A stretch of DNA of 8,349 nucleotides from the NCBI GenBank assembly GCA_019246455.1, contig JAFAQJ010000032.1, positions 1 to 8,349 of the forward strand, written 5' to 3'. The notes beneath the pieces are model-generated. The model searched no databases and was not told where the DNA came from. It saw only the letters and a program-made list of their open reading frames with translations. Shown piece by piece: positions 1 to 7,011 of this stretch; position 1 is the first letter of the stretch, and every line of letters begins with the position of its first letter. Position numbers and translations under genes: made by a program. Origin of the DNA: Pseudolabrys sp. GTDB taxonomy: Bacteria > Pseudomonadota > Alphaproteobacteria > Rhizobiales > Xanthobacteraceae.

Positions 1-899
1 GCGCCGCGTTCGTCGCCGGCGGCGATGCGTTGCGCCATCTCCGGCAGGATCACGGTGCCCGCGGCAATGCCGATGACGCCGATCGGCAATTGCTCGATGC
101 GATCCGCGTAATAGAGCGCCGAGAGTGCGCCCGCGGGCAGGAAGCTCGCGATGATCGTATCGGCGAACAGCGCAAGCTGCACGCCACCCGATCCAACGAC
201 GGCCGGGCCCAGCACCCGAAAGAATTGCCGTACGTCGGCATCAAGCTCGGGCCAGCGCAATATCGGCATCGCACCGGCGCGCTGCGCATCGGCAGCGACC
301 AGCAGGAATTCGAGAACGCCGGCCGCTAGCACGCCCCAGGCCGCCGCGTGCCCCGCCGTCGGGAAGAACGCTGCGAGCGCCAATGCGACGATCATCGACA
401 GATTGAGCAGGATCGGTGCAGCGGCGGCGGCGGCAAAGCGCTGCAGCGCGTTGAGAATGCCGCCGAACAACGTGACCAGCGTCACCAACAGCAGATAAGG
501 AAACGTGATGCGGGTGAATTCGACGGCATAGGCAAAACGGCCGGGGTCGCGCGACAAACCCGGCGCCAAAAGATCGATCACCCATGACGTAAAGATCAAT
601 GCGAAGGCCAGCAGCACGATCTGGCTCGCCAGAAGCAGCGTGAAGATGCGGTCCGCAAACAGTTGCGCGCGCGCCGCACCGTTCTGCTCGCGCACCCGCG
701 CGTAGGCAGGGACGAACGCCGCGTTGAATGCGCCCTCCGCGAAAATCGCGCGAAAATGGTTCGGAAGCCGCAGCGCGACAAAAAATGCGTCGGCCACCGG
801 GCCGGCGCCGAGCACGGCCGCCAAGATGATGTCGCGCACAAAGCCGGTGACGCGCGACAGCAACGTCAGGCCGCCTACCCTGAGGATGCGCTCGATCAT
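1..899 (-). CDS. murJ: Lipid II flippase MurJ (MviN), N-terminal 299 codons, runs off the left edge
   Basis: This is an inner-membrane MOP-superfamily flippase that moves lipid II to the periplasmic face for peptidoglycan synthesis. Translating the minus strand from the ATG at 899 gives an open frame to the window edge. It begins MIERILRVGGLTLLSR and continues with the hallmark GPVADAFFVALRLPN and EGAFNAAFVP segments. Arg16, Arg22, Asp37 and Arg50 fall where E. coli MurJ has its essential Arg18, Arg24, Asp39 and Arg52. Arg267 in YYADRIEQLPIGVIGI matches E. coli Arg270. Hydrophobic helices alternate with short polar loops throughout. The family is usually about 510 residues, so roughly 40% lies outside the window. 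The start is bounded by an in-frame TAG 24 bases upstream; no clear Shine-Dalgarno is visible. It lies 89 bases downstream of the Gfo/Idh/MocA gene on the same strand. The family call is firm. Whether it is the only murJ in the genome cannot be told. Confidence 0.95.
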   Translation of the reverse strand, partial: MIERILRVGGLTLLSRVTGFVRDIILAAVLGAGPVADAFFVALRLPNHFRAIFAEGAFNAAFVPAYARVREQNGAARAQLFADRIFTLLLASQIVLLAFALIFTSWVIDLLAPGLSRDPGRFAYAVEFTRITFPYLLLVTLVTLFGGILNALQRFAAAAAAPILLNLSMIVALALAAFFPTAGHAAAWGVLAAGVLEFLLVAADAQRAGAMPILRWPELDADVRQFFRVLGPAVVGSGGVQLALFADTIIASFLPAGALSALYYADRIEQLPIGVIGIAAGTVILPEMAQRIAAGDERG

Positions 900-988
900 T
901 GATGATGTCCGGGAACGGGTCTACGACGATTCCAGGTCGCCACCATAGAGGGCGGCGATTGACCGGCTGAATTGAGCCTTTTGTAGGA

Positions 989-1990
989 TCAGCGGGCAAC
1001 GACGCGCGGCGCCTGCCGCGCTGGCGCCGCCTGTTCAGCCGGGCGCGAGGCGAGGCAACGCTGCGCGATTTCAAGCGCCGCCACCGCTTCCTCGCCGCTG
1101 ACCGCCGGGCGATCACCACTGCGCACTGCGCGCACGAACGCCATAAGCTCGGTACGCAGCGGCTCGGCATGACCGACCGAGAGATGCCGCATCGAATAGC
1201 TGCCGTCCGGCTGAAAGCCGAAACATTCAGTCACCTGTCGCGTCAGCAGATCGCCCATCACGTATTTGCCGCGCGTCGCGACCACCACGCTGCGCGCCTT
1301 GAACGGCGTCAGCCAGTTCGTGTTGATGTGAGCAAGCACGCCTGACGCGGTGCGGAATTGCAGCAGCGCAATGTCCTCGCGTTCGGCGACCGCGCTCGAG
1401 AGTTGCGGCTGTACCTCGACGATCTCGGAATCGGTGAACCAGCGGATCAGGTCGATGTCGTGGACGGCGAGGTCGATGACAACGCCGATATTCGACATGC
1501 GTGGCGGAAACGGGCCGACCCGGGTGATCGCAATCGAAAGAATGTCTTCGCCGCGGATCGCTTCTTTGACGGCCTCGACTGCCGGATTGAAACGCTCGAC
1601 GTGACCAACCATCAACGTCACGCCTGCACGGCGCGCGGCAGCGATGAGATCGTTGCCCTCCTCGGGGGTCGACGCGATCGGCTTCTCCACCAGCACATGA
1701 ACACCGCGCGTGATGCAGGCGAGTGCGATTTCATGATGCAGGTGCGTTGGCGCTGCGATCGTCACAGCATCGACGCCCAGCGCAAGCAGCTCATCGACAC
1801 CGCTGACGCTCGCGCAATCTAACGTCTTGGCGACGAAGTCCGTTTGCTTGCGGTCGGGATCGGCGACGCCAACCAGAGTGACGCCCGGCAATCCGGCAAA
1901 CACGCGAGCGTGATTTGAACCCATTACACCAACGCCCACGACGCCGATGCGTAACGTGCGCTCAGAATCCGATGCCGATGTCTCAGTCAT
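989..1990 (-). CDS. Gfo/Idh/MocA family NAD(P)-dependent oxidoreductase, candidate nucleotide-sugar dehydrogenase
   Basis: This 333-residue protein has the two-domain Gfo/Idh/MocA layout. An N-terminal Rossmann fold carries LRIGVVGVGVMGSNHARVF (residues 13-31), and Asp44 lies at the end of the second strand. The EKP motif is at 102-104, where Lys103 is the usual catalytic lysine. GHVERFNPAV follows at 129-138, then a DLAVHD segment with Asp173 and His177, the family's second catalytic pair. The alpha/beta C-terminal domain ends in a low-complexity Ala/Pro/Arg tail (about 315-333). GHVERFNPAV-type segments are, from memory, frequent in members acting on UDP-GlcNAc-type sugars (GnnA/WlbA-like). 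The LPS setting fits that, but the substrate is inference. No aminotransferase partner (GnnB or WlbE type) is adjacent. An in-frame TGA lies 3 bases upstream of the ATG, so this is the earliest possible start. The AGGA next to it is too close for a normal Shine-Dalgarno. Gaps of 101 and 89 bases on either side suggest it may have its own promoter. Confidence 0.9.
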   Translation of the reverse strand: MTETSASDSERTLRIGVVGVGVMGSNHARVFAGLPGVTLVGVADPDRKQTDFVAKTLDCASVSGVDELLALGVDAVTIAAPTHLHHEIALACITRGVHVLVEKPIASTPEEGNDLIAAARRAGVTLMVGHVERFNPAVEAVKEAIRGEDILSIAITRVGPFPPRMSNIGVVIDLAVHDIDLIRWFTDSEIVEVQPQLSSAVAEREDIALLQFRTASGVLAHINTNWLTPFKARSVVVATRGKYVMGDLLTRQVTECFGFQPDGSYSMRHLSVGHAEPLRTELMAFVRAVRSGDRPAVSGEEAVAALEIAQRCLASRPAEQAAPARQAPRVVAR

Positions 1991-2061
1991 TCCTCAGGCG
2001 ACCCAATTTCAATTGCGCACTCCCTAGCATGGTCGCGCGGCAGTGGCGACAATAGCCGGGC

Positions 2062-2079
2062 AAAACGGTGAACACCTTT
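2062..2079 (-). terminator. Weak candidate rho-independent terminator after the LPS operon
   Basis: Read on the minus strand, 13 bases after the stop of the second GT2 gene, AAAGGTGTTCACCGTTTT can fold as a short stem. GGT pairs with ACC around a GTTC loop, AAA can pair with TTT across a one-base bulge, and the run ends in four T. The position is right for the end of the hldD-to-GT2 transcript. The stem is short and has few GC pairs, so this is only a candidate. Confidence 0.25.
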
Positions 2080-2091
2080 CTTTTCAGACGT

Positions 2092-2904
2092 TTACAGCGA
2101 CGACAGACCCTTGGTCGCGCGCGTCAGTTCGCTCGACAAAAGGACGTCGAGCTTTCGTTCATTCGCCGCGAGATCACCGCGCGGCGCCTCGGCATGCCAC
2201 AGATGCAAGACACCAGCGGCGAAACCACCGTCCTTGCGGCGAACTCCGGCATGCAGCAGCCGCACAATGATGTCGGAATCTTCCTTGCCCCAGCCTCGAT
2301 ACTCGGCATCGAAACCGTCGATTCGGTCGAGGTCGGCGCGCCAGATCGCCAGATTGCATGAGCGCGCGCCCTCCCAGCGATGCGCACGCAACCGGCGCAG
2401 CGGGCCGAGCGGCAGCATCAGCAGCGCTGCCATGCGGTTGATCCCGCCGCGCCAACGCTGGGCCCACCAGCGCGATAGCGGCCATGTTTCAACCGGCAAC
2501 TTGTGATCGAGAGCGTGCCGCGTCAGATCGGGCGACAGCAGAACCCGATTGCCGGCGACAAACCAGCCCGGCTCGGCAAGTTTGCGGTGGACCGCAACGA
2601 AATCGGAACGCGCGATGCAATCGCCATCGAGGAAAATGCAGTAGTTGCCCCGCGAAGCAAGAATCGCGCGGTTGCGGATTTCCGCCGCGCGGAAACCTCT
2701 GTCGTCATGCCAAACGTGCGACAGCGAGCGGCCAACGCGGCCTTGCCAGCCGTCAACCAGCGTCTTGGTTGCCGGACCCGAACCGTCGTCCGCGATAACG
2801 ATTTCGAAATTGTGGTCGGTCTGCGCCGCGAGCGAACGCAGCACGGCATCGAGCGCGTCTTCGCGGTTATAGGTCGTGACGATGACGGAGATCAGATCAG
2901 CCAC
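2092..2904 (-). CDS. Family 2 glycosyltransferase with GT7-like C-terminal motif, probable LPS core sugar transferase
   Basis: This 270-residue GT-A fold enzyme is presumably cytoplasmic or peripheral at the inner membrane. It begins MADLISVIVTTYNRED, the usual GT2 first strand. ADDGSG (38-43) and FLDGDC (91-96) give the nucleotide-binding and DxD-like metal-binding motifs. Near the C-terminus FDAEYRGWGKEDSDIIVRLL (198-217) matches the Trp-Gly-x-Glu-Asp signature of the galactosyltransferase/GT7 C-terminal region (W205, G206, E208, D209), followed by HLWH at 234-237. That combination is common in bacterial galactosyl- or N-acetylhexosaminyltransferases, but the donor sugar cannot be read from sequence. 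The start is GTG and overlaps the end of the preceding GT2 gene by 8 bases, with GGGAG about 11 bases upstream, so translation is probably coupled. It appears to be the last gene of the tightly packed operon. Confidence 0.9.
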   Translation of the reverse strand: MADLISVIVTTYNREDALDAVLRSLAAQTDHNFEIVIADDGSGPATKTLVDGWQGRVGRSLSHVWHDDRGFRAAEIRNRAILASRGNYCIFLDGDCIARSDFVAVHRKLAEPGWFVAGNRVLLSPDLTRHALDHKLPVETWPLSRWWAQRWRGGINRMAALLMLPLGPLRRLRAHRWEGARSCNLAIWRADLDRIDGFDAEYRGWGKEDSDIIVRLLHAGVRRKDGGFAAGVLHLWHAEAPRGDLAANERKLDVLLSSELTRATKGLSSL

Positions 2905-3646
2905 GGCGGCGCAGCTCCCGCCACGCCTTCATGTAGCGATAATAACTACCCTGCGCATTCAGAACCGCGAGCAGATAGCCTTCGCGGCCATCCAAAAATC
3001 CGGCCCGCAAAATGTAGGTTCGAATGAAGGTCCACAGCCCATGCAGATAACCGCTGAAGAAGGTCACGCGGCGGCCTGACGCCACGAGCATTTGCGCACC
3101 CGCTGTGGAATAGCGATCGCGTCGCGCGATGGCATCCTCGATACGAACCACCGGGGTGTGAACCAATGGCTCCCTCAGGCGCAATATTTTGCCCTCACAG
3201 ATCACTCGCTCATGCACGAGGTCACTCGAGAAACGCGCTCGCTCTCGCCTAAACAAGCGCAATACGTAATCGGGATACCAACCCGAATGCCGCATGACGC
3301 GGCCGAGAAAACTCGACTGACGAGGGACCTCGAACGCATCGACATCCCCCCGCATCATCGCTTTCTTGATTTCCGCTTCAAGGGCTGGCGTCACGCGTTC
3401 GTCGGCGTCAATTGATAATACCCAATCGCCGTTCGCTTGCGCGAGCGCAAAATTCTTTTGCGGCCCAAATCCGACGAACGCGTGGTCGACGACTCGTGCG
3501 CCAGACCGCCGCGCGATCTCCGCCGTCGCGTCGTTGCTACCGCTGTCGACGACGATCCGTTCGTCGGCAAACGCTACGCTCGCGAGACAGCCATCGATGT
3601 TCGCGGCCTCATTCTTGGCGATGATAATGGCGCTCAACCGCAGCAT
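2897..3646 (-). CDS. WaaE/KdtX/LgtF-like family 2 glycosyltransferase of the LPS inner core
   Basis: This 249-residue GT2 enzyme starts MLRLSAIIIAKNEAANIDGC. It carries VVDSGSNDAT (32-41), FVGFGPQKNFAL (57-68), the DxD-containing SIDADER (78-84), SGWYPDYVLRLFRR (121-134) and HERV (145-148). That motif order is typical of WaaE (Klebsiella) and LgtF (Haemophilus), which add beta-linked glucose to the first heptose, so a glucosyltransferase acting on heptose I is the best guess. A hydrophobic and aromatic stretch near 193-218 probably associates with the membrane. The ATG lies 33 bases after the FkbM gene, with only a weak, distant AGG upstream. Its 3' end overlaps the next gene by 8 bases. Several 60-base blocks here are near 52-53% GC, below the 65-70% counted in hldE. 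Confidence 0.9.
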   Translation of the reverse strand: MLRLSAIIIAKNEAANIDGCLASVAFADERIVVDSGSNDATAEIARRSGARVVDHAFVGFGPQKNFALAQANGDWVLSIDADERVTPALEAEIKKAMMRGDVDAFEVPRQSSFLGRVMRHSGWYPDYVLRLFRRERARFSSDLVHERVICEGKILRLREPLVHTPVVRIEDAIARRDRYSTAGAQMLVASGRRVTFFSGYLHGLWTFIRTYILRAGFLDGREGYLLAVLNAQGSYYRYMKAWRELRRRG

Positions 3647-3679
3647 GGCGGATTGAATGGCCTGCGGCCTGCATCGTCG

Positions 3680-4402
3680 TCAATGCCGTATTGCACGGCG
3701 ATCCTTAAACGGCTGCCGCAGCCGCCGCGAAAGATTGCGAAACCGCCGAAACGGCAGCGCGAAGTAATACTTGCGAAGAATCTCGACGCGGTCACGCCAG
3801 CCGCCTGTCCCAGCGGTATTCGCCGGCACATACCAACCATTGAAGCCAACATGACGAATAAGCCGGTACCCTGCTTTGCGCATGAAACTCAGCTTGGCGC
3901 GGTCGGCCACGTTGTCCTCCAGCAGAACCAGGCGTGGCTGCCAACGGGCAAAATCGAATCCACTTAATACTTCGATCTCATGGCCTTCGACATCGATCGA
4001 CAGAAAATCGATGGGCATCGGCGCGCGGGCTTCGCTCAAAATTTCGTCGAGCGTCCGGATCGGAACGTCAACCGTCGCTTGGGGAACGGCGCCCGGCGCC
4101 ATCTGGCGGCGATCGAGCGATGACATCTTACCGGCAACATGGAGCGGCAAGACATGTCCCGAATTGGCCGGCGACGAACATGCGACGGCGAACACGGTCG
4201 CCTTGCGCCGCTTCCGTAGTCGCTCGGCGAGAGCTGGTTGCGGCTCGATCAAAACCCCAGTCCAGCCGTCCCGCTCAAGGTGGAAAGTTTGCGATCCATC
4301 CTCCGGATCGTTGGCGCCAACGTCAACGAAGTAGCCCTTCGCAGGACCGAGAAAGGCGCGCACTAGCCGATGCTCTTTCTCGGGCGACAGATGAGCGGGC
4401 AA
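3680..4402 (-). CDS. FkbM family SAM-dependent methyltransferase
   Basis: This 240-residue protein has the FkbM fold. YFVDVGAND (24-32) is the SAM-binding motif I. IEPQP (52-56) ends the second strand, with the acidic residue expected to hold the ribose. FLSIDVEGHEIEVLSGFD (123-140) is the most diagnostic FkbM signature. The C-terminal 30 residues are strongly basic (FRRFRNLSRRLRQ), which could favour membrane or LPS contact. FkbM proteins O-methylate hydroxyls of polyketides and of surface sugars. Between heptose synthesis genes and core glycosyltransferases, O-methylation of an LPS sugar is the sensible inference, not a demonstrated role. The best start is TTG, 15 bases after the hldE stop, with GGGA about 10 bases upstream. 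The frame from the hldE stop to this point offers no ATG or GTG, and the next Met is too far inside the fold. Local GC varies from 53 to 67%. Confidence 0.88.
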   Translation of the reverse strand: MPAHLSPEKEHRLVRAFLGPAKGYFVDVGANDPEDGSQTFHLERDGWTGVLIEPQPALAERLRKRRKATVFAVACSSPANSGHVLPLHVAGKMSSLDRRQMAPGAVPQATVDVPIRTLDEILSEARAPMPIDFLSIDVEGHEIEVLSGFDFARWQPRLVLLEDNVADRAKLSFMRKAGYRLIRHVGFNGWYVPANTAGTGGWRDRVEILRKYYFALPFRRFRNLSRRLRQPFKDRRAIRH

Positions 4403-4417
4403 AGCAGCAATCCCGAC

Positions 4418-5884
4418 TTACCGCGCGTTGCGTGCGCGCTTGACCATGTCGGTGGTCGAATGGCCCGGCATCAAGTCGATCAGGATCACTTCGCCACCCT
4501 GTGCTTCGACGATTTCATGACCGACGACGTCATCACGCTTGTAGTCACCGCCCTTGACCAACACTTTTGGCCGCACGCGCGCAATTAGTTTCTCCGGCGT
4601 GTCTTCCTCGAACACGACGATGAGATCGACCGCTTCGAGCGCGGCGAGCACTTCGGCGCGGGCATTGACGTTTTGCACTGGCCGTTCCGGTCCTTTGAGG
4701 CGTTTCACCGAAGCGTCGCTGTTGAGCCCGACGATCAGCCGGTCGCAGGTCGCGCGCGCGCCCGTCAGCACTTTGACGTGGCCGGGATGAAGCAGGTCGA
4801 ACACGCCGTTGGTGAAGCCGATGCGCAGGCTCGCCCGACGCCATTCGGCGAGCCGCTCGTCGAGCTGCAACCAATCGAACAAGATCTTCTGTTCCGGCGC
4901 GAGCGTTGCTGCCGGCAGAATTTGCGAACGCAATTCGTCGATCGACGCGGTCGCGGTGCCGCGCTTGCCGACGACAACCGCAGCGGCGGCATTCGCTGCG
5001 CGCATGGCCGATTCAAAATCGGCGTCCAGCGCGAGCATCGCCGCGAGTACGGCGACAACCGTATCGCCGGCCCCCGACACGTCTTTCACGCGCACCGGGT
5101 AAGCCGGCACGTGCACCGGCGCACCGTCGGCGACCAAAGTCATTCCGGCTTCGCTGCGCGTGACGAGTACGGCCTTCGCCTCGAGCGTCTTGCGCAATCC
5201 CGATGCGGCTTCTGCAACCTCGGCATCGGTCATCGCCGCCTTATGCGTGGCGTCGGCCAGTTCTTGACGGTTCGGCGTGAACAAGGTCGCGCCACGATAG
5301 AGGCTGTAGTCGCGCCCCTTCGGATCGACCACGACCGGTTTATTCGCCTTGTTGGCGGCCTCGATCACCGCGCGAACCACGCGCGGCGTCAGCGCGCCCT
5401 TGGCGTAATCCGACAGCACGACCGCGCCGACTTTCGGCATCGCGGCGTACACGTGCTCGATCAGGGTGTTTTCGGTTTTTTCCGAAACCGGCGCCGCGAC
5501 CTCCCAGTCGGCCCGCAACAAATGGGTCGAATAATGCTCGGAGACGAATCGCACCTTGCGCGTCGTCGGCCGGCCACCTTCAACCGCGAGATGCGGCTCA
5601 ATCCGGCCTTCGGATTTCAGGGCGGAGGCGAGATATTTGCCGGCATCATCGTCGCCAATGACGGCAACGAAAATGCACCGCACGCCGAGTGAATTAAGGT
5701 TGCGCGCGACGTTGCCGGCGCCGCCGATCATCAGCTCGTTGCGCTTGACCGCGAGCACTGGCGCTGGCGCTTCCGGCGAGATGCGCGAGACTTCGCCGTA
5801 GACGAAATCGTCCAGCATCAAATCGCCGATGCACAGCACGGTTTGCTGCGCCAAAGCCGACAGTTGTTTGTCGAAATCGAACAT
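4418..5884 (-). CDS. hldE: Bifunctional heptose-7-phosphate kinase / heptose-1-phosphate adenylyltransferase HldE
   Basis: This cytoplasmic enzyme performs two steps of ADP-heptose synthesis. The N-terminal PfkB/ribokinase domain (about 1-325) phosphorylates D-glycero-beta-D-manno-heptose 7-phosphate. The C-terminal nucleotidyltransferase domain (about 350-488) joins AMP to the 1-phosphate. [11 protein letters not shown] (20-30) and [10 protein letters not shown] (54-63) are substrate-side motifs of the kinase, and DVSGAGDT (268-275) is the PfkB signature with the catalytic Asp274. [13 protein letters not shown] (357-369) holds the HxGH nucleotidyltransferase motif, and KGGDY (444-448) and STTDMVKR (476-483) are typical of the RfaE C-terminus. 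At 488 residues it is close to the usual length of about 477, so both domains look intact. The ATG follows the hldD stop by 7 bases with no obvious Shine-Dalgarno, which suggests coupling to hldD translation. Confidence 0.97.
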   Translation of the reverse strand: MFDFDKQLSALAQQTVLCIGDLMLDDFVYGEVSRISPEAPAPVLAVKRNELMIGGAGNVARNLNSLGVRCIFVAVIGDDDAGKYLASALKSEGRIEPHLAVEGGRPTTRKVRFVSEHYSTHLLRADWEVAAPVSEKTENTLIEHVYAAMPKVGAVVLSDYAKGALTPRVVRAVIEAANKANKPVVVDPKGRDYSLYRGATLFTPNRQELADATHKAAMTDAEVAEAASGLRKTLEAKAVLVTRSEAGMTLVADGAPVHVPAYPVRVKDVSGAGDTVVAVLAAMLALDADFESAMRAANAAAAVVVGKRGTATASIDELRSQILPAATLAPEQKILFDWLQLDERLAEWRRASLRIGFTNGVFDLLHPGHVKVLTGARATCDRLIVGLNSDASVKRLKGPERPVQNVNARAEVLAALEAVDLIVVFEEDTPEKLIARVRPKVLVKGGDYKRDDVVGHEIVEAQGGEVILIDLMPGHSTTDMVKRARNAR

Positions 5885-5891
5885 CGCGGGT

Positions 5892-6875
5892 TCAGTGATA
5901 GCGGTCGGGGCGGTCGAGATAATTCGTCACGTAAAGCGCGACCGAGTCTTCGAGCGGCGTGAAATCGCTATTATAACCCGCGCGGCGCAGGCTGCCGACA
6001 TTGGCCTGCGTGAAGTACTGATACTGGCCGCGAATGTTCTCCGGCATATCGACATAATCGATATTGGCTGGCCGGCCCATCGCCTTGAACATCGCCGTGA
6101 TCATGTCGCGGAAGCTACGGGCTTTGCCGGTGCCGACATTGAAGATGCCGTTGACGCGCGTGCTGTCGAGCAGCCAGCGCAGCACGGCCACCGCATCGTC
6201 GACATAGATGAAGTCGCGGCGCTGGTCGCCGTCTTCGATACCGTCACGGTGCGACTTGAAGAGTCGAACTGGACTGCCCGTTTTAGCGCCATCGAACACC
6301 TTGGCGAGCACGCTTGCCATATGCCCCTTGTGGTACTCGTTCGGCCCGAACACATTGAAGAACTTGAGGCCCGCCCAATGCGGTGGCAACGGTTCCTGCT
6401 TCACGAAACGATCGGACACGACTTGATCGAACAGATGCTTGCTGGTGCCGTAGAGATTCAGCGGCTGCAACGTGCGCAGATGCTCGGGCGACCACTGGTC
6501 GTCGAAACCTTGCTTACCGTCGCCATAGGTCGCAGCCGACGAGGCGTAGATGAAGGGCACGCGATGCGTCGTGCACCAGTCGAGCAGCCGTAACGATGTG
6601 CGGAAATTGTTTTCCATCACCAGATCGGCGTCGGTCGCCGTGGTGTCGGAGATCGCGCCCATATGGATGACGGCCTCGAGTTTGCGCCCGGTGAGCCACT
6701 GCATGAGGTCGGCGGGTGGCACGATGTCAGCGACCTGCCGCTTGGCAAGATTGTGCCACTTAGCATCGTCACGGCCGAGCAGATCGTTGACGACGATGTC
6801 GGTGCGGCCGGCCTCGTTGAGGCTCGCCACGATGTTCGATCCAATGAAGCCGGCGCCGCCGGTAACCAGAAGCAT
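5892..6875 (-). CDS. hldD: ADP-L-glycero-D-manno-heptose 6-epimerase HldD
   Basis: This extended SDR-family epimerase converts ADP-D-glycero-D-manno-heptose to the L-glycero form, the last step before transfer to LPS. From the chosen start it has 327 residues (E. coli HldD has 310). The nucleotide-binding GGAGFIG is at 6-12. ASSAATYG (111-118) supplies the catalytic serine region, and LYGTSK holds the YxxxK pair (Tyr142, Lys146). [19 protein letters not shown] (171-189) is specific to this epimerase and contains Lys183, matching the second catalytic lysine of E. coli. I prefer the ATG at 6875 because GAGGG sits 4-5 bases upstream and the Rossmann fold begins at once. A GTG at 6905 would add ten charged residues (VHKHGRGEGN) of no evident use. 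It heads the minus-strand operon and faces waaF divergently. Confidence 0.96.
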   Translation of the reverse strand: MLLVTGGAGFIGSNIVASLNEAGRTDIVVNDLLGRDDAKWHNLAKRQVADIVPPADLMQWLTGRKLEAVIHMGAISDTTATDADLVMENNFRTSLRLLDWCTTHRVPFIYASSAATYGDGKQGFDDQWSPEHLRTLQPLNLYGTSKHLFDQVVSDRFVKQEPLPPHWAGLKFFNVFGPNEYHKGHMASVLAKVFDGAKTGSPVRLFKSHRDGIEDGDQRRDFIYVDDAVAVLRWLLDSTRVNGIFNVGTGKARSFRDMITAMFKAMGRPANIDYVDMPENIRGQYQYFTQANVGSLRRAGYNSDFTPLEDSVALYVTNYLDRPDRYH

Positions 6876-7011
6876 GTTGCCCTCGCCGCGGCCGTGCTTG
6901 TGCACCAGACCGCCCCAGCGCGCAACTTTCGATGCTAATTGAGGCCCAAATGGCGCGAAATTCGGTAAATTCCGCGCCGCGCGCCGTCCATTTCAGGCAT
7001 AAACCTCCGCA
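6876..7011. promoter_or_regulatory. Divergent hldD / waaF intergenic region
   Basis: This spacer must carry promoters for both the hldD-led operon (minus) and waaF (plus), because neither gene has an upstream same-strand neighbour in the window. Toward hldD, GAGGG lies 4-5 bases before the ATG. Toward waaF, the nearest AGG is about 15 bases before the ATG, so its ribosome binding site is weak. TTGAGG at 6939-6944 could be a -35 for waaF, but the only AT-rich -10-like match lies about 21 bases further on, too far. I could not assign -35/-10 pairs with confidence on either strand. A 27-base dyad sits in the middle and is listed separately. Confidence 0.5.
6952..6978. repeat. 27-base inverted repeat between divergent hldD and waaF
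   Basis: The left arm GGCGCGAAATT (6952-6962) and the right arm AATTCCGCGCC (6968-6978) are reverse complements at 10 of 11 positions and flank CGGTA. It lies between two divergent genes of one pathway, so it could be an operator for a dimeric regulator, or a hairpin in the 5' leader of either transcript. No regulator gene is visible. GC-rich spacers can show dyads by chance. Confidence 0.45.

Noticed and set aside
965..982. Hairpin GGCT/AGCC followed by TTTT, resembling a terminator, between the oxidoreductase gene and murJ
   Set aside because: The T run follows the stem only on the plus strand, where no gene ends. In the minus-strand transcript the run precedes the stem as A. The stem has only four pairs before a mismatch.
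241..1170. 309-codon minus-strand open frame spanning murJ, the spacer and the end of the oxidoreductase gene
   Set aside because: It is out of frame with both real genes, and its product is an Arg/Ala-rich sequence with no membrane helices or domain. MurJ in another frame matches all its family motifs.
2024..2052. Possible promoter for the oxidoreductase gene (TTGTCG and TGCTAG on the minus strand, 17-base spacing)
   Set aside because: The -35 is a fair match to an alphaproteobacterial TTGACG, but the -10 matches at only about two positions, which is not better than chance.
4673..5692. 339-codon open frame on the plus strand
   Set aside because: It lies wholly antisense to hldE, whose full domain set is recognisable. 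The product is rich in Arg, His and Gly with no domain, as expected of a GC-rich shadow frame.
5829..6593. 254-codon open frame on the plus strand
   Set aside because: Antisense to hldD and the start of hldE; no recognisable motif, and the opposite strand explains the openness.
6876..6905. Longer hldD starting at the GTG at 6905
   Set aside because: It adds ten charged residues ahead of the Rossmann fold. The ATG at 6875 has GAGGG at good spacing and fits the family N-terminus.
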